The position numbers and the translations under genes were made by a program. This document shows, one piece after another, positions 1-9,197 of a stretch of 64,000 nucleotides of DNA; position 1 is the first letter of the stretch, and each line of letters opens with the position of its first letter. Source of the DNA: an uncultured Ruminococcus sp. (lineage in GTDB: Bacteria; Bacillota; Clostridia; Oscillospirales; Ruminococcaceae); the NCBI GenBank assembly GCA_910576995.1, contig CAJTLC010000002.1, positions 1-64,000 on the forward strand, given 5' to 3'. Under the pieces are notes generated by a model, which worked only from the letters and a program-made list of their open reading frames with translations, made no database searches and was not told the origin of the DNA.

Positions 1-197
1 AATCACTGTCTGCGTCGTTGAAAATCCTCGTCAGGCGACGGTCTGTCTTCGGATTCTCTTCTAACATACAGTAATTTCTGTGCATATTTCCGAATATAGC
101 TATTTTTCAAACAAACCCTAAGAAAAAATTAAGATTAATGTCGAAAAATTTTAAAAAAGGATATGTATAATATAGTTGAAAAAAAGGAGGCATATTT

Positions 198-1559
198 ATG
201 GAACGCTTATTAAAAATATTCAATAAATTCTCGCTTATCGTATTTGCAGCCGTTGTAATTATTGCGGCATACAGCACGATAGTATATCGTTCATCATATA
301 AATATATTGCGGTTATTGGAATTATTATCTCAGCAGCGGCAGCATTTTTTCTTGGAAAATTAGAGAAAAAACTTTCTTATATCAGCGTTTGCCAATATCG
401 GCGGATAACCGCGGCATTCTGTCTTTTACTTTTCGCTTCACAAATACTGACTGCTTTTCTTGCCGATCTGACTCCGAAAAACGATCTTGCATATTTATGC
501 GCAGGAGCAAAAAATCTCATACTCGGCAACGATATTTACAGCGGAATACCATCGTATCATAATGATTATTTTGAAGTTTATCCCAATAATCATCTGCTGT
601 TTTCAGTAATATATATGCTTTATAAAACAGAATATGTCATCAGCGGAAATATTACTGATTTTCTTCCGACGGCAGTTAATACGTTAGGGTTGACATTATC
701 TTATTTCATGATGTGCAGATGCGCAGAACTCGTTCATTCGCCCTCAAAAGCGATGATCTGCGCAATACGCGGAATGCTCTTCACGCCAATGATCACATAT
801 TCGCTGTTCTTTTACACTGATTCAATGGCTATGCCAATAATAATGTGCGCATTATATAGTTATCTAAAATACAGAAAAACCAATCGTATGATAATACTGA
901 TATTATGCGGAGCATTAATAGGGACAGCGTACAAAATGAAAGGCAGCGCCATAATACTTCTTATTGCAATTATACTCGATATGGCTTTAAACAGGGAAAA
1001 AATTCGCAATTACATATCCACGGCGCTCCCCTGCCTTATCATGTGCAAACTGATTGCAGCGATATGTCTGCGGCTGCTGAAAATTTCCGCTGCACAGCTA
1101 AAAGAAAAAGCGTTTCCACTCATACACTGGATCATGATGAGCGCGGACGGTCGAGGAGGATATAACAGCGAAGATTTTCTTTTCACACAAAGTCTGCCGT
1201 CGGAAGGCAGAAATCATGCCATTTTTTCAAGATTAACATATAAACTTAAAGAGCAGGGATTTTTCGGATTTTTAAATCACATTGCTGAAAAAATTGCCTA
1301 TACCTGGCAGAATTTTACATTCATGGCAGGTTATTATCACAATGGCGATTTTCAATCCAATGTTTTCTATGCAGCTTCATTTTTATGCCATTTCACCGTA
1401 CTTTTCTCGATTCTCGGAAGTCTGATAAACTCTTCCGGATCAAAAAAAGACACAGTCGTTTTCAGACTGTGTCTTGTGGGGATATGCATTTTTCTTTTAA
1501 TATGGGAAGCGCGCTGCCGTTATCTGGTAAGCTTTTTCCCGATCTTCATGCTGATATGA
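198..1559 (+). CDS. Polytopic membrane protein, GT-C glycosyltransferase-like
   Basis: This 453-residue protein is almost entirely hydrophobic, with roughly ten membrane segments starting at residues 10-30 and 36-52. After the third segment there is an acidic loop (PKNDLAYLCAGAKNL, near residues 92-106), followed by a Tyr/Asn-rich stretch. That layout resembles GT-C (GT39/mannosyltransferase-like) enzymes, which carry a catalytic Asp in the first outer loop and use lipid-linked sugars. A strong ribosome site (AAGGAGG) sits 8 bases before the ATG and decides the start. A TATAAT box lies at 166-171 without a clear -35 partner. The gene is alone and converges on the anti-sigma gene, whose stop is 9 bases away. 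The glycosyltransferase assignment rests on overall architecture only; it could be another polytopic membrane enzyme. Confidence 0.6.
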   Translation: MERLLKIFNKFSLIVFAAVVIIAAYSTIVYRSSYKYIAVIGIIISAAAAFFLGKLEKKLSYISVCQYRRITAAFCLLLFASQILTAFLADLTPKNDLAYLCAGAKNLILGNDIYSGIPSYHNDYFEVYPNNHLLFSVIYMLYKTEYVISGNITDFLPTAVNTLGLTLSYFMMCRCAELVHSPSKAMICAIRGMLFTPMITYSLFFYTDSMAMPIIMCALYSYLKYRKTNRMIILILCGALIGTAYKMKGSAIILLIAIILDMALNREKIRNYISTALPCLIMCKLIAAICLRLLKISAAQLKEKAFPLIHWIMMSADGRGGYNSEDFLFTQSLPSEGRNHAIFSRLTYKLKEQGFFGFLNHIAEKIAYTWQNFTFMAGYYHNGDFQSNVFYAASFLCHFTVLFSILGSLINSSGSKKDTVVFRLCLVGICIFLLIWEARCRYLVSFFPIFMLI

Positions 1560-1567
1560 CCGCGATC

Positions 1568-3520
1568 TCATGATTTTGCTTCTTCGATATAGGATTTCTG
1601 CTCGTTGGTCAATTCTGGAATAGCGAAAGCTCCGCTGTCATAAACGCAGTCGTCAAGAGCGAATTCTTCAATGGAAATCAGTGCGGAATCCGCTCCAAAA
1701 ACCGATTTTGACATATAAGTAAGCATTCCATTGCTGTCGAGAGAAAATATCAGATTTGTAGACCAGCCCGTATCTTCATTATAAACTAAATCTACATACG
1801 CTCCGTCTGCTGATTTTGTAGTTTCCATAGATTCAACATTATAAGGAGATTCAATTACACGATCAAGAATATTCTGAACTTCTGATATAGTCGCTTCAAG
1901 ATCGATCAGCGGCGTATCGTAAAATCTGAATCCGTTCGTATGAGATACCGCTGCGTTTTCCGAAGGCATAGCCGAATCGCCGTTATTATCATTACCTGCT
2001 CCATAACTGTCCGTGCGCTGGATGAAAGTCCAATAACCGCTTTCCATAATAAATTCATAAGAATTATCGCCGTTTCCGATAACAATATACTCATTTGAAT
2101 TCGTTTTATCCCAATAAGCGAGACCGCCGCCCGATATATTAACGCCGTTATAGCTGAAACTTCTGCTCAGATATCCCGAAACTGTAGAAAAATTATTTTT
2201 TGACGAAGCAAGCATATAGGCAATATTCTCTATGTCGGAGGATTCTGTAATATTCGTCAGTGCGTCAATAAGAACTGCAAGATCCTGACCGTCGGCAGAA
2301 TACAGCATTCCGCTTTCCTTGATGTATATTTCGCCCTGTTTTGAAATAATGATATCGCCGATTACAAATTGATCGCCGTTAATATGATTTTCCTTCTTGG
2401 CGCTCCATTTCAAAGACTTTACAGCCGTAAGAAGAAATTCAAGATCGACCGCTTCAAATTTGCAGCTATTTTCGACCTGACCGCCGCCGGTAGTGAAAGT
2501 TACATTTTTTGCATTCTTGAACGCTTTTTCGGCAGCGGAATAAACTTTTTCATTGTCAGAAGAAATAACAGCGTCAACAGATACGCTGCTTTTCGTGGAA
2601 GTCACGCCAACAGAAATATTCAGCAGCTCGCACATCTGCCAGTACATTTCTTCAGAACTTTTAAAATATACAGTTTTATACGTTCCCTGATTTGTCAGAT
2701 ACTGAACGGTAATAATTCCCTTGTCGTTTATATATGCCACATACAGTGCGCTGTTGAAAAAGCATATTCCATTATCCGAATTATATTGATAATTTGAGAT
2801 CAGCTCGATGCTGCCAAGATTTTCTTTGAATATATCGGCTATGCGGACTCCGTTGTCGCCCGAAACAAGATCATTCCAGTTGCAGTACGGCAAATAACGG
2901 GCAATTATTCCCACAAGGCTGTAGTAATTGTCTATGGAAAAATAATGCTCTTCACCGTCGCGGGAAAATATGGCGTTACCGCTGCCATAAACGGTATATT
3001 CCGTTTCATGATCGTCATCCCAAGTTAAAGTGAGCGAAACAGATTCGTCCGAAATATAAAAAACATCGCTCTCTGTCCAGTTTCCGCGGCTGAGATTTTC
3101 CATTACGGCTTCATTAGCGTCTTTTGGCAATTCTCCGAAATCAAGAACATCAATACTTTCATCGCCCGAAATATCAGAAAATTTCAGTTGTGCAATTCCC
3201 ATTTCGCTGAAATCAGGCACGACGTCATTGTTGGGAGCAATTTTTTGGGAGGGAGCTTTTGAGACGCTGACCTGAGGCTGAACCGGCTGAACGTTATTCA
3301 TCATAAATATCGCGCCGCCGCCCAATCCAAGTACAAGTATGACAGAAGCTGCCAAAGCAGTCCATTTGTGAACATTGATTTTCGGCATATACTCAACGTC
3401 GCTTACACTGTCGGCATATTCAGAATTATCCGCCGCTGACAGCAGTTCCTCCATTTTCACTTTGAATTCGGGGCTGCATTTGATTTTGTTAAAAAAATCT
3501 TTATAATCGTTATTATTCAC
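1568..3520 (-). CDS. Membrane-anchored anti-sigma-like protein with large outer domain
   Basis: This 650-residue protein has a short cytoplasmic N-terminus of about 50 residues, one membrane helix near residues 53-75 (WTALAASVILVLGLGG), and about 570 residues that should lie outside the cell. It follows the ECF sigma gene with a 4-base overlap, the usual position of a cognate anti-sigma factor. I recognise no named domain in the outer part. It is rich in Asp, Ser and Tyr and contains repeated LxxLIDALT-like helices and beta-rich stretches. By inference the N-terminal segment holds the sigma factor at the membrane and the outer region senses a signal or is a lipoprotein-like sensor. No zinc-binding HxxxCxxC anti-sigma motif is visible, so a non-ZAS type is expected. 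Confidence 0.65.
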   Translation of the reverse strand: MNNNDYKDFFNKIKCSPEFKVKMEELLSAADNSEYADSVSDVEYMPKINVHKWTALAASVILVLGLGGGAIFMMNNVQPVQPQVSVSKAPSQKIAPNNDVVPDFSEMGIAQLKFSDISGDESIDVLDFGELPKDANEAVMENLSRGNWTESDVFYISDESVSLTLTWDDDHETEYTVYGSGNAIFSRDGEEHYFSIDNYYSLVGIIARYLPYCNWNDLVSGDNGVRIADIFKENLGSIELISNYQYNSDNGICFFNSALYVAYINDKGIITVQYLTNQGTYKTVYFKSSEEMYWQMCELLNISVGVTSTKSSVSVDAVISSDNEKVYSAAEKAFKNAKNVTFTTGGGQVENSCKFEAVDLEFLLTAVKSLKWSAKKENHINGDQFVIGDIIISKQGEIYIKESGMLYSADGQDLAVLIDALTNITESSDIENIAYMLASSKNNFSTVSGYLSRSFSYNGVNISGGGLAYWDKTNSNEYIVIGNGDNSYEFIMESGYWTFIQRTDSYGAGNDNNGDSAMPSENAAVSHTNGFRFYDTPLIDLEATISEVQNILDRVIESPYNVESMETTKSADGAYVDLVYNEDTGWSTNLIFSLDSNGMLTYMSKSVFGADSALISIEEFALDDCVYDSGAFAIPELTNEQKSYIEEAKS

Positions 3521-4014
3521 AGCGTCTCCTCCTCTGTCATAGTCAACTCATGTCTCAGTTTTTCTCTTCCGCGGTTCAGCAGCGAGCTGACCGTATTGGC
3601 ATTTTTCCCAAGTATTTCCGCTATCTCGGCAATTTTATATCCCTCGTAATAATAAAGGAAAATAACGGATGAATACTTTTTTGGCAGCGAAGCGATAAGC
3701 TCCTTCATTTCGATATGCGTTGTATCTATATTATAAGCCGCCGCCGCATCATCAAGCTCTTCCATGGAACGCGTGCGGCTGAAGCGAAAACTACGTTTAA
3801 GATTTTTACATTTATTGACAGTAACCCGAAGCAGCCACGCTTTTATATGCTCATCTCCGTCAAAACTGCGCGGTTTCGTGTGAAGCATAAGAAAAACATC
3901 CTGAGTGATGTCTTCCGCTTCAGTATAACTTCCGCAGCAGGCATAAGCGGCTCTCAATACAGTATCGCCGTATTTTCGAAAAGCATACAAAGCCGTGTTA
4001 TTGCCGTCATCCAT
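3517..4014 (-). CDS. ECF-type RNA polymerase sigma factor
   Basis: The protein is 165 residues from the ATG at 4014, chosen because AAGGGGG lies just upstream; the open frame extends to 4089 but has no ribosome site there. Region 2 is visible as YTEAEDITQDVFLMLHTKPRSFDGDEHIKAWLLRV (shown here only as a landmark; key parts are DITQDVF and IKAWLLRV). Region 4 is visible as SLPKKYSSVIFLYYYEGYKIAEIAEILG followed by NANTVSSLLNRGREKL (key parts EIAEILG and SLLNRGREKL), the helix-turn-helix that binds the -35 element. The gene is translationally coupled to the membrane protein that follows it, which is likely its anti-sigma factor. Together they probably form a cell-envelope signal response. Confidence 0.9.
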   Translation of the reverse strand: MDDGNNTALYAFRKYGDTVLRAAYACCGSYTEAEDITQDVFLMLHTKPRSFDGDEHIKAWLLRVTVNKCKNLKRSFRFSRTRSMEELDDAAAAYNIDTTHIEMKELIASLPKKYSSVIFLYYYEGYKIAEIAEILGKNANTVSSLLNRGREKLRHELTMTEEETL

Positions 4015-4140
4015 ATTACCGTCCCCCTTCTTAGTATATTTGTGCAATATTGTATATAATATTTCCATTATATAAACAAATGAAAACATGATTTTCGTGC
4101 GTCGGAAATATATTTTTATTTTTTAACCAAAAAGTCCTAT

Positions 4141-4207
4141 TATAGTCGACCTACTTGAAATTGTAACAAAATAAGAACCTGTTTTGATTTCAAGTAGGTC
4201 GACTATA
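4141..4207. repeat. Perfect 21-bp inverted repeat
   Basis: The arms 4141-4161 and 4187-4207 are exact reverse complements containing TAGTCGACCTACTTG. The 25-base loop contains ATAAGAACCTG. It lies just past the stop of the 4219-4605 gene and could terminate it, although the flanking T-run is short. The block CGACCT..GA.ATTGTAACAA recurs at 63133-63151, tying it to the hairpin family seen elsewhere in the window. Confidence 0.8.
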
Positions 4208-4218
4208 TAAATCAGAAT

Positions 4219-4605
4219 TCACCCTGAATATGTATCTGACGACCAAGTATACCAGTTATCATAAAAGGGTTCTTTTTCTTTTATCGGAGAAACGCCATTA
4301 TAATTCTCGTCAATGTACACAAGATAATAAACTCTGATATCCGGATTATCTATTCCATCGCCATTTTTTAACTTTTCCTTCTTTGTTTGCATAGACAATA
4401 ACATATTGCCGGTTTCATCATATTTAACAGATACAGATAAAAACACCGGATAGTCGCTGTCTTTTTGATATTGTTCTCTTAATCGGCTTAAAATTGATTT
4501 AACCTTGTTAAATGATTCTTCATTGTCAGATGCAGCATTGATTGAGTTGTAGTTATCGTCCTTGCAACCAAAGGAAAAATAATCTGTCTGCTCATTAAAT
4601 TTCAC
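4219..4605 (-). CDS. Hypothetical protein, 128 residues
   Basis: The frame opens with GTG at 4605, preceded by a weak AAGG. The upstream frame closes at 4621-4623. The protein is soluble in character, rich in Asp, Asn and Tyr, with a predicted helix at residues 29-50 (EESFNKVKSILSRLREQY) and beta-like strands after it. No signal peptide or membrane segment is visible, and I recognise no family. It sits alone between two long hairpin repeats, so it may be a remnant of a larger gene whose 5' part was lost. I consider it a plausible but weakly supported gene. Confidence 0.45.
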   Translation of the reverse strand: MKFNEQTDYFSFGCKDDNYNSINAASDNEESFNKVKSILSRLREQYQKDSDYPVFLSVSVKYDETGNMLLSMQTKKEKLKNGDGIDNPDIRVYYLVYIDENYNGVSPIKEKEPFYDNWYTWSSDTYSG

Positions 4606-4703
4606 ATCATCACGACCTTGTTAATCTAAATTCCAATTCTTACTAAAAATTATAGCATGACTGCAACAATATGTCAACAATAAATAAAGCCATGGTACTT
4701 ATG

Positions 4704-4827
4704 TAAGAACTTGTTCTCATAGGATTTGTGCGTAGTACTAAAGCATACGCAGATAACAAAATCTTTGATTTTGCTCATCTGCATATGCTTTAGTACCGCA
4801 CATTTATTTTATGTGAACACGCTCTAA
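4704..4827. repeat. Long imperfect hairpin repeat (family member 1)
   Basis: The left part (GTGCGTAGTACTAAAGCATA) pairs with the right part (TATGCTTTAGTACCGCAC), and the tip holds AAAATCTTTGATTTTGCTC, which is also present in the copies at 31943 and 48262. It fills the gap between the 4219-4605 gene and the end of the ABC exporter operon. Confidence 0.8.
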
Positions 4828-6624
4828 TTAAGCTCCAACAAACTGGCTGTTGTAAAGTTCGGCATAATAACCGTTTTTAGCGATAAGCTCATCATGCGAA
4901 CCGCTTTCCTTTATATCGCCGTCGCGCATATAAAGGATCATATCTGCATTTTTAATAGTTGAAAGACGATGCGCGATAACAAAACTGGTTCTGCCCTTTG
5001 TTAAGGCGTCCATTGCCTTCTGAATCTTTATCTCGGTTCTTGTATCGACAGACGAAGTGGCTTCGTCAAGAATCAGCATAGGAGCGTCCTCAACCATAGC
5101 GCGCGCAATGGTGAGAAGCTGCTTCTGACCTGCCGAAATCGTTACATTGTCGTTCAGCACCGTATCGAGTCCCTGCGGAAGAGTCATTATAAAATGTTTC
5201 AGACCGCACTGACAGCAGATATCCATAAGCTTTTCATCTGAAATCCCGGATTTGCCGTATGTGAGATTTTCACGCACGGTTCCTTCGAACAGCCACGTAT
5301 CCTGCAATACCATGCCGAAAATATCATGAACGTTCTCGCGGGTTATATCAGAAAGCGGCGTGCCGTCAATGCTTATCGTGCCTTTATTAAGCTCGTAAAA
5401 TCTCATCAGCAGATTTACAATTGTAGTTTTTCCGGCGCCCGTAGGACCGACTATTGCAGTTTTCTGACCTGCCTTTATTTTTGCCGAAAAATCGTGGATT
5501 ATAGTCTTATCCGCGTCATATCCGAAACTGATATGATCGAATTCCACATTGCCCTTTACGTCTTTCAGAACGGTAGTTTTCGCACTTTCGTCGGAAAGTT
5601 CCTCTTCTGCAAGGAATTCGGCAACGCGTTCGCTTGCGGCGGCGGCTGATTGCAGACCGGAAAATCCCTGACCGATCTGACCGAGAGGCGAAGTGAAAAG
5701 ACGGATATAGATCATAAACGCAACTACTACTGAGAAATTGATCGAGCCGTTAAACGCAAGCGCAGCTCCCACGACGCATACTGCAACATAACCGAAATTG
5801 CCGATAAACGACATAAGCGGCATCATCATACTTGAAAAGATCTCCGCCTTGAACGTATTTTTACGAAGTTCTTCATTGGCAGCCTTAAACGCTTTCAGTC
5901 CTTTTTCTTCCGAATTATACGCTCTAACTATACTCTGACCCGCATAATATTCTTCAACATGACCGTTGACCTTAGCGAGACTTATCTGACGGGCGTTAAA
6001 GTAACGCTGAGATTTTCCCATGATAGCGCCCATTGCTATAAATCCGACCAAGGAAGCGCCTATCGCGGTCAAAGCCATTCTCCATTCTGTAACAAACATC
6101 ATAATAACGCAGCTTATAAGCGTTGCCGCTGCCGTTACAAGCGCGCCTATGCTCATATTAAGAGATTGAGAAATGGAATCTACGTCGTTAGTAACACGTG
6201 AAAGCGTATCGCCATAATTATGTGAATCGAAATATTTCAGCGGAATACGATTGATCTTACGGCTTATATCAGTACGCATTTTTCTGCCAACATTGCAGGC
6301 AACGTAATTCATGACGAACGACTGTATATAGCTTAAGATCATACTTGCGCCATAGATGCCGATAAGTATGAACGCAACGTGTTTTACAGCGTCCAGATCA
6401 ATATTCACACCGCTGAAACTGATTCCGTCAGTAATTATTTCTGTTAGCTGCGAAATGTAATCGGGACCCGTTACGGCAAGTATCGCGCTTATCGCAGCAC
6501 AAATCAACGCCGCAATAATTATGCCGATATATTTTTTGCAATATCCGATCAGCGATCCGAGAGCCTTTTTCATATTTTTTGCTCCGACCGCCGGCATTGC
6601 TCTTCCCATTCTATGATTAGGCAT
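4828..6624 (-). CDS. ABC exporter, second half-transporter (TMD-NBD)
   Basis: This 598-residue half-transporter has six membrane segments over residues 25-310 and then an ATP-binding domain. Walker A is GPTGAGKTT, the signature is ISAGQKQLL rather than LSGGQ, Walker B ends LILDEATSSVD, and the switch is IAHRLS. It overlaps the partner gene by 8 bases. In heterodimeric exporters each ATP site uses Walker A/B of one chain and the signature of the other. The altered SAGQ here therefore pairs with the altered Walker B and switch of the partner, giving one consensus and one degenerate site as in TM287/288-type exporters. Likely role: drug, lipid or peptide export. Confidence 0.92.
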   Translation of the reverse strand: MPNHRMGRAMPAVGAKNMKKALGSLIGYCKKYIGIIIAALICAAISAILAVTGPDYISQLTEIITDGISFSGVNIDLDAVKHVAFILIGIYGASMILSYIQSFVMNYVACNVGRKMRTDISRKINRIPLKYFDSHNYGDTLSRVTNDVDSISQSLNMSIGALVTAAATLISCVIMMFVTEWRMALTAIGASLVGFIAMGAIMGKSQRYFNARQISLAKVNGHVEEYYAGQSIVRAYNSEEKGLKAFKAANEELRKNTFKAEIFSSMMMPLMSFIGNFGYVAVCVVGAALAFNGSINFSVVVAFMIYIRLFTSPLGQIGQGFSGLQSAAAASERVAEFLAEEELSDESAKTTVLKDVKGNVEFDHISFGYDADKTIIHDFSAKIKAGQKTAIVGPTGAGKTTIVNLLMRFYELNKGTISIDGTPLSDITRENVHDIFGMVLQDTWLFEGTVRENLTYGKSGISDEKLMDICCQCGLKHFIMTLPQGLDTVLNDNVTISAGQKQLLTIARAMVEDAPMLILDEATSSVDTRTEIKIQKAMDALTKGRTSFVIAHRLSTIKNADMILYMRDGDIKESGSHDELIAKNGYYAELYNSQFVGA

Positions 6625-8389
6625 TCTTCAATTCCTCCTCACTCAACTGACTGTATACTATTTCCTGATATGCGGGGCAGGTTTCAAGAAGCTCTTTGTG
6701 AGTTCCCTTACCAACGATCCGGCCGTTTTCCAGAACGATTATAAGATCGGCGTCAATGATCGTACCGATACGCTGAGCAACAATAAGACAAGTAGCGTCT
6801 TTCATTTCATTTTTGAGTTCAGCGCGGAGTTCACGATCCGTCTTGTAATCGAGAGCGGAAAAGGTATCGTCAAATATATATATTTCAGCATCTCTGGCAA
6901 CAGCTCGCGCAATTGAAAGTCTCTGCTTCTGACCGCCCGAAAAATTAGAACCGTTCTGAGCAACTCTTCCGTCAATGCCGCCTTTTTCGTTGTTTACAAA
7001 TTCGCTGCAGCGCGCTATAGAGACAGCTTTTTCAACTGTTCCTGCGTCTGCATTGTTGTCACCGAAATTTACGTTTGAGCGTATATCGCCGCTAAAAAGC
7101 ACTGCTTTCTGCGAAACATAGCCTATTTTCTTTGCAAGTTCATTTTTTCTGTATTCGCGGACGTTATGCCCGTCAACCAATACTTCTCCGCCGGTAACGT
7201 CGTAAAAACGCGACACAAGATTAACTACAGTAGATTTTCCGCAGCCTGTTGACCCTATGAAAGCTATCGTATCTCCCTTATGCGCTGTAAAAGAAATTTC
7301 GCTGAGGACATCTTCTCCTGCGTCGGGATATCTGAATGAAACGTTTCTGAATTCAACAGTTCCTTTTTCAGCAGTCTCACTGACTCCACCGCCCTCTTTG
7401 ATAAGTTCATGAGTATCAAGAACCTCGTTGATACGATTTGCCGAAACGAATGCACGCGGGGCGATCATGAACATCATGGCAAGCATCATAAACGAAGCGA
7501 TTATCTGCATTCCATACGACATGAAAACTACCATATCAGCAAACAATCCCTGCACCGACATAAGATCGGCGGCATTAATTATGTATGCTCCTATCCAGTA
7601 TATGGCAAGTGAAATACCGTTCATGACCATAGACATCAGCGGATGCATAAACGCCATGACTCTTCCTGTAAACAGATTCGTTGATGTGAATTCCTCATTA
7701 ACTTCGCTGAATTTGTCCTCCTGAAATTTTTCGGCATTATATGCGCGGATAACTCGCAGACCGCTTAAATTTTCGCGCGTCGTCTGATTAAGATCATCGG
7801 TAAGTCTTTGCAGTTTTTTGAATTTTTTGGTAACAAGAAGCATAATTATCGAAATACCGATTATCATAACAGCAACAGCAGCAGCTACCGCAACTGACCA
7901 TTGCCATTGTTTGCCTGCGATTTTCGTGATCGCCCAGACCGCCGTTATCGGCGATTTTATGATCATTTGCATTCCTATTGCAATAAACATCTGAACCTGC
8001 TGAACGTCGTTTGTCGAACGCGTTATCAGCGACGCTGTGCTGAATTTATTGATCTCGGACATTGAGAAACGCTGAACTTTTGTATAAAGGGCTTCACGGA
8101 GTCTTGCGGAAAAATCCGCCGATATCCTTACTACAAAAAAGCTGGTTATAATCGAACACGCCATACTTCCGCAGGCGCACAACAGCATCATTCCGCCGTT
8201 TGACCAGATATCGCTCATTACATAAGCCTGCCCTGTATCAGGGTCGACGCCGCCTTGCGATACCTGAGTGATAATATTCATGTAATCAGGCATTTTGAGA
8301 TCGAGCCATACCTGCGCAACAATAAAAACAACGGCAAATATAGCGAAAAGCCATTCTCTTTTTCTGAGATACTTCAATAATTTGAACAT
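6617..8389 (-). CDS. ABC exporter, first half-transporter (TMD-NBD)
   Basis: The start is placed at the ATG at 8389, where GAGAGGTTGAG precedes it, giving 590 residues that open MFKLLKYLRKREW. The frame continues upstream to 8473 but runs through the promoter. Six membrane segments are followed by a nucleotide-binding domain with Walker A GSTGCGKSTV and signature NFSGGQKQR. Walker B reads IFDDTFSALD, with Asp in place of the catalytic Glu, and the switch reads AQRIGT, with Gln in place of His. Those two changes mark the degenerate-site subunit of a heterodimeric exporter. The operon is divergent from the TetR gene and shares its control region, so TetR is the likely repressor. Confidence 0.92.
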   Translation of the reverse strand: MFKLLKYLRKREWLFAIFAVVFIVAQVWLDLKMPDYMNIITQVSQGGVDPDTGQAYVMSDIWSNGGMMLLCACGSMACSIITSFFVVRISADFSARLREALYTKVQRFSMSEINKFSTASLITRSTNDVQQVQMFIAIGMQMIIKSPITAVWAITKIAGKQWQWSVAVAAAVAVMIIGISIIMLLVTKKFKKLQRLTDDLNQTTRENLSGLRVIRAYNAEKFQEDKFSEVNEEFTSTNLFTGRVMAFMHPLMSMVMNGISLAIYWIGAYIINAADLMSVQGLFADMVVFMSYGMQIIASFMMLAMMFMIAPRAFVSANRINEVLDTHELIKEGGGVSETAEKGTVEFRNVSFRYPDAGEDVLSEISFTAHKGDTIAFIGSTGCGKSTVVNLVSRFYDVTGGEVLVDGHNVREYRKNELAKKIGYVSQKAVLFSGDIRSNVNFGDNNADAGTVEKAVSIARCSEFVNNEKGGIDGRVAQNGSNFSGGQKQRLSIARAVARDAEIYIFDDTFSALDYKTDRELRAELKNEMKDATCLIVAQRIGTIIDADLIIVLENGRIVGKGTHKELLETCPAYQEIVYSQLSEEELKNA

Positions 8390-8476
8390 TTTCTCAACCT
8401 CTCTTGACAAATTGGATTTTATATGATACAATACTGATATAAAGAGATACAGATTGTAACATTTAATGTACAATAT

Positions 8477-8505
8477 ATATTAGCATAACGAAAAAATAAT
8501 GTCAA
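8477..8505 (-). promoter_or_regulatory. Promoter of the ABC exporter operon
   Basis: On the minus strand, TTGACA (8505-8500) and TAATAT (8482-8477) are 17 bases apart, close to consensus. The -35 box touches the 8505-8524 palindrome. Confidence 0.85.
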
Positions 8506-8524
8506 CCATTTCAGTTAAAATGGT
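8505..8524. promoter_or_regulatory. Candidate TetR operator
   Basis: The sequence ACCATTT-CAGTTA-AAATGGT has perfect 7-bp arms. It lies between the divergent exporter and TetR genes, at the edge of the exporter -35 box and just before the tetR ribosome site. That position suits repression of both directions. Confidence 0.7.
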
Positions 8525-8547
8525 ACAAAAAAGAGGGAAAATGTAAC

Positions 8548-9093
8548 ATGATCATTCATAACGAAAAAAATCGTTTTTCTGTCAGGACAGAAATTCAAAG
8601 GGCGTTTATGACGCTGCTTTCAGAAAAAAATTATATGGACATCACCGTTACCGATATAGTGAAAAAAGCAAATGTGGCGAGAACGTCTTTTTATCGGAAT
8701 TTTAACTCTATAGGCGAACTCGTTGATTTCATGATAGATGAAAGACACACTTTTTTTGAAGAAGAAGTTCTTCCTGTGCTTACTTCCAATGATGAAAGAA
8801 ACTGGCGCGAATTCCTTTTTCATTTTTTCTATCAGATAAGCCGCGATTGCAAAAAAATGCCGCCGCAAAATATATGCAGTATGCAGAATATGTCTATATT
8901 TTTCATAAAATCCAGCGAAAAAATAAACAGCCTTAAAAAAGAAAATTGTACGGATAATATCAAGGATAAATACTGCGCCACGGGAAAAATGGCTCTGATA
9001 TCCGAGATCGCCAAAAAATGGGCAGATACCGGTATGATCGAAACTCCCGAAGAAATGGTCGATTACATTATGAGCTTTATTATGAAATTCTGA
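8548..9093 (+). CDS. TetR/AcrR family transcriptional regulator
   Basis: This 181-residue protein has an N-terminal helix-turn-helix at residues 25-50 (ITVTDIVKKANVARTSFYRNF is the landmark; key part VARTSFYRNF), typical of TetR regulators. It is followed by an all-helical ligand-binding and dimerisation region that resembles the shorter TetR_C type. AGAGGGA precedes the ATG. The gene is divergent from the ABC exporter and separated from it by a palindrome, so it most likely represses the exporter and itself until a ligand binds. The ligand cannot be read from sequence. Confidence 0.92.
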   Translation: MIIHNEKNRFSVRTEIQRAFMTLLSEKNYMDITVTDIVKKANVARTSFYRNFNSIGELVDFMIDERHTFFEEEVLPVLTSNDERNWREFLFHFFYQISRDCKKMPPQNICSMQNMSIFFIKSSEKINSLKKENCTDNIKDKYCATGKMALISEIAKKWADTGMIETPEEMVDYIMSFIMKF

Positions 9094-9197
9094 AAGCCAA
9101 CAAAACAAGCGCCGCTCCCCAAAATGTGCGGCGTTATTCAATGCGGCAGCAATTATTCCTGTCATAAATCTTCCGTATTTCTTAACAGCTCTCTCCT

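Noticed and set aside
8620..9165. A 181-codon open frame opposite the TetR gene
   Set aside because: It mirrors the TetR coding frame; the TetR frame has a clear helix-turn-helix and ribosome site.
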